Positions 62,906 to 64,000 of a stretch of 64,000 nt of DNA are shown here, one piece after another (position 1 is the stretch's first letter; each line of letters begins with the position of its first letter). Source of the DNA: Herbaspirillum seropedicae (lineage in GTDB: Bacteria > Pseudomonadota > Gammaproteobacteria > Burkholderiales > Burkholderiaceae_D); the NCBI RefSeq assembly GCF_001040945.1, contig NZ_CP011930.1, positions 2,829,704 through 2,893,703 on the forward strand. Reading direction: 5' to 3'. The notes under the pieces are model-generated. The model searched no databases. It was not told where the DNA came from and saw only the letters and a list, made by a program, of their open reading frames with translations. Both the position numbers and the translations under genes were made by a program.

Positions 62906-63679
62906 ATGACAGAACGACATCTCTCCGCCCCCCGCTCTCCTGGCGCCTTCAAGCGCTTCCTGCACGCCCGCCTGGCGCGTGATCACCATCTGGGCCTGCC
63001 GCTGAGCACGGGTCTGTTGGCCGTGCTTGCCACGGCCCTGCTGTTTGCGCTCATCGCCTACGAAGTCCATACCCACGGCGCCCTCACGCGCCTGGATCAG
63101 CAACTGGCCGACTGGTTCAACCAGCGCGCCTTCTCGCCCCTGACCGAACTGGTGCTGGGCTATACCCATCTGCACGGCACCATCGGTGTGCTGGTGATGG
63201 GCGGGCTGCTGTTGCGCCACATGGTGCGCGCGCGCCAGTGGCCCTGGGTGATCGACCTGCTGCTGGTGTTGCCGGGCGGCATGCTGCTGAACTACCTGCT
63301 CAAGCACCTGTTTGCACGGCTGCGCCCCAGTTTCGAGGATCCGCTGCTGGTGCTGCACAGCTACAGTTTCCCCAGCGGCCATACCATCGGCGCGACCTTG
63401 CTCTACACCATGCTGGCGGCCTATGTACTGAATCAGCCCGCACTCTCGGAGGCCCTCAGCCGACGCCTGGGCGGCAGCCAGCGCGGCGTGCAACTGGCCG
63501 TCATCGGCGCGGCCCTGCTGATGGTGGCGCTGACGGCCTTTAGCCGCGTCTATCTGGGCGCGCATTTCCTCAGCGATGTGCTGGGGGCGATGCTGCTGGG
63601 AACGGCCTGGTTCGCGCTCTGGACCACGGTGGTTTTCACGCTGCAGCGGCACTATTACGGCGGCACGCGCTCCAACTGA
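62906..63679 (+). CDS. PAP2-family membrane phosphatase
   Basis: Integral-membrane lipid/prenyl phosphatase of 257 residues with about six helices. The three PAP2 motifs are complete: K-x6-RP (Lys133 to Pro141 in KHLFARLRP), PSGH (156-159) and SR-x5-H-x3-D (Ser213, His220, Asp224 in SRVYLGAHFLSD). Such enzymes dephosphorylate undecaprenyl pyrophosphate, phosphatidic acid or phosphatidylglycerophosphate. It lies between fnr and a diacylglycerol-kinase-like gene, so both may act on lipid phosphate turnover. The ribosome site is weak. Confidence 0.93.
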   Translation: MTERHLSAPRSPGAFKRFLHARLARDHHLGLPLSTGLLAVLATALLFALIAYEVHTHGALTRLDQQLADWFNQRAFSPLTELVLGYTHLHGTIGVLVMGGLLLRHMVRARQWPWVIDLLLVLPGGMLLNYLLKHLFARLRPSFEDPLLVLHSYSFPSGHTIGATLLYTMLAAYVLNQPALSEALSRRLGGSQRGVQLAVIGAALLMVALTAFSRVYLGAHFLSDVLGAMLLGTAWFALWTTVVFTLQRHYYGGTRSN

Positions 63680-63703
63680 CTTTGCCACTCTCACAAGCTG
63701 CGG

Positions 63704-64000
63704 ATGCCAGACCAGAACACGACCAGCCCTTTACCTCCCCACTCCCAGGCCCGTCCCGACGTGGTCGCCGTCATCAATGCCAAGGCCGGTGGCGGCCACG
63801 CCGAGGAACTGGCCGCCCGCATCAGCGCAGAATTCGCCCGCCATGGCCGCCATGCCAGGGTGCGCCTGGCCGCCAGCGGCGAGGACATGCTCGCCACGGC
63901 GCGCCAGGCAGTCCGTGACCGGGTGCCGGTGGTGGCCGTGGGCGGCGGCGATGGCAGCGTCAATGCCGTCGCCTCGACCCTGCTGGCCGATGCGCAATGC
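63704..64000 (+). CDS. Diacylglycerol kinase/lipid kinase-like protein, partial
   Basis: The first 99 codons of a DAGK-catalytic-domain (YegS/BmrU-like) protein; the gene continues past the right edge. The nucleotide-binding motif VVAVIN-x-KAGGG near the N-terminus and the glycine-rich VVAVGGGDGSVNAVAS (the GGDG motif) about residues 76-92 identify the family. Substrate may be diacylglycerol, a sphingoid-like base or polyisoprenol. It follows the PAP2 phosphatase with a 24-base gap and is probably co-transcribed with it. Confidence 0.92.
   Translation, partial: MPDQNTTSPLPPHSQARPDVVAVINAKAGGGHAEELAARISAEFARHGRHARVRLAASGEDMLATARQAVRDRVPVVAVGGGDGSVNAVASTLLADAQC

Overview
The window is GC-rich, densely coded chromosomal DNA of a free-living or plant-associated beta-proteobacterium. 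The protein style and gene mix (bacteriophytochrome, glycogen/trehalose operon, NorR/Hmp, EutBC, monomeric isocitrate dehydrogenase, Cys-containing Fnr) look most like Oxalobacteraceae, probably Herbaspirillum. That assignment is from recognition only; no search was possible. I see no rRNA, tRNA, CRISPR, insertion sequence or prophage.

Layout. 1-9765: signalling block with a multi-PAS sensor kinase cut by the left edge, a small unknown protein, a bacteriophytochrome kinase (bphP), and convergent to it a three-gene operon (CHASE3-like kinase, Rcp1-type receiver, receiver-kinase hybrid). 10080-26434: carbon-storage block on the minus strand, glgA-glgB-glgX-treZ-malQ-treY with overlapping or near-touching genes from glgB on, then pgi and a glycine-rich protein. 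26999-31870: dodecin, a 60-residue protein, then a nitric-oxide module (norR divergent from hmp and a hemerythrin) and an unknown gene behind an FNR-like site. 31871-37863: ldhA, an MHS-type carboxylate transporter, the mqsRA toxin-antitoxin pair and icd. 37993-38112 is a cloverleaf-forming repeat. 38159-44460: ethanolamine catabolism (eat permease, Tat-exported HAD phosphatase, eutB, eutC) with divergent eutR. 44525-47919: secreted alpha/beta hydrolase, an HMW1C-like cytosolic N-glycosyltransferase, and a YkgJ-type Cys-cluster protein. 48052-53155: an SsuABC/TauABC-like ABC transporter divergent from a TctDE-like two-component system. 53163-64000: secreted small protein, methyltransferase, DUF4404 protein, DoxX plus two pirins with divergent LysR, GlxA-type regulator, MFS exporter, isochorismatase-fold hydrolase, Fnr, PAP2 phosphatase and the start of a diacylglycerol-kinase-like gene.

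How they work together. The storage operon can synthesise, branch, debranch and convert glycogen into trehalose, but neither glgC nor glgP is present here. The norR-hmp gap holds three NorR-like sites and a sigma-54 promoter, a complete NO-sensing switch. The eut operon encodes uptake and cleavage of ethanolamine without microcompartment genes and includes an exported phosphatase that could release the substrate outside the cytoplasm. The observations most worth a second look are the orphan HMW1C-like N-glycosyltransferase, the exported phosphatase inside the eut operon, the four-gene phytochrome relay, the cloverleaf repeat, and several strong palindromes upstream of metabolic genes (icd, the ABC binding protein, the LysR/DoxX pair).
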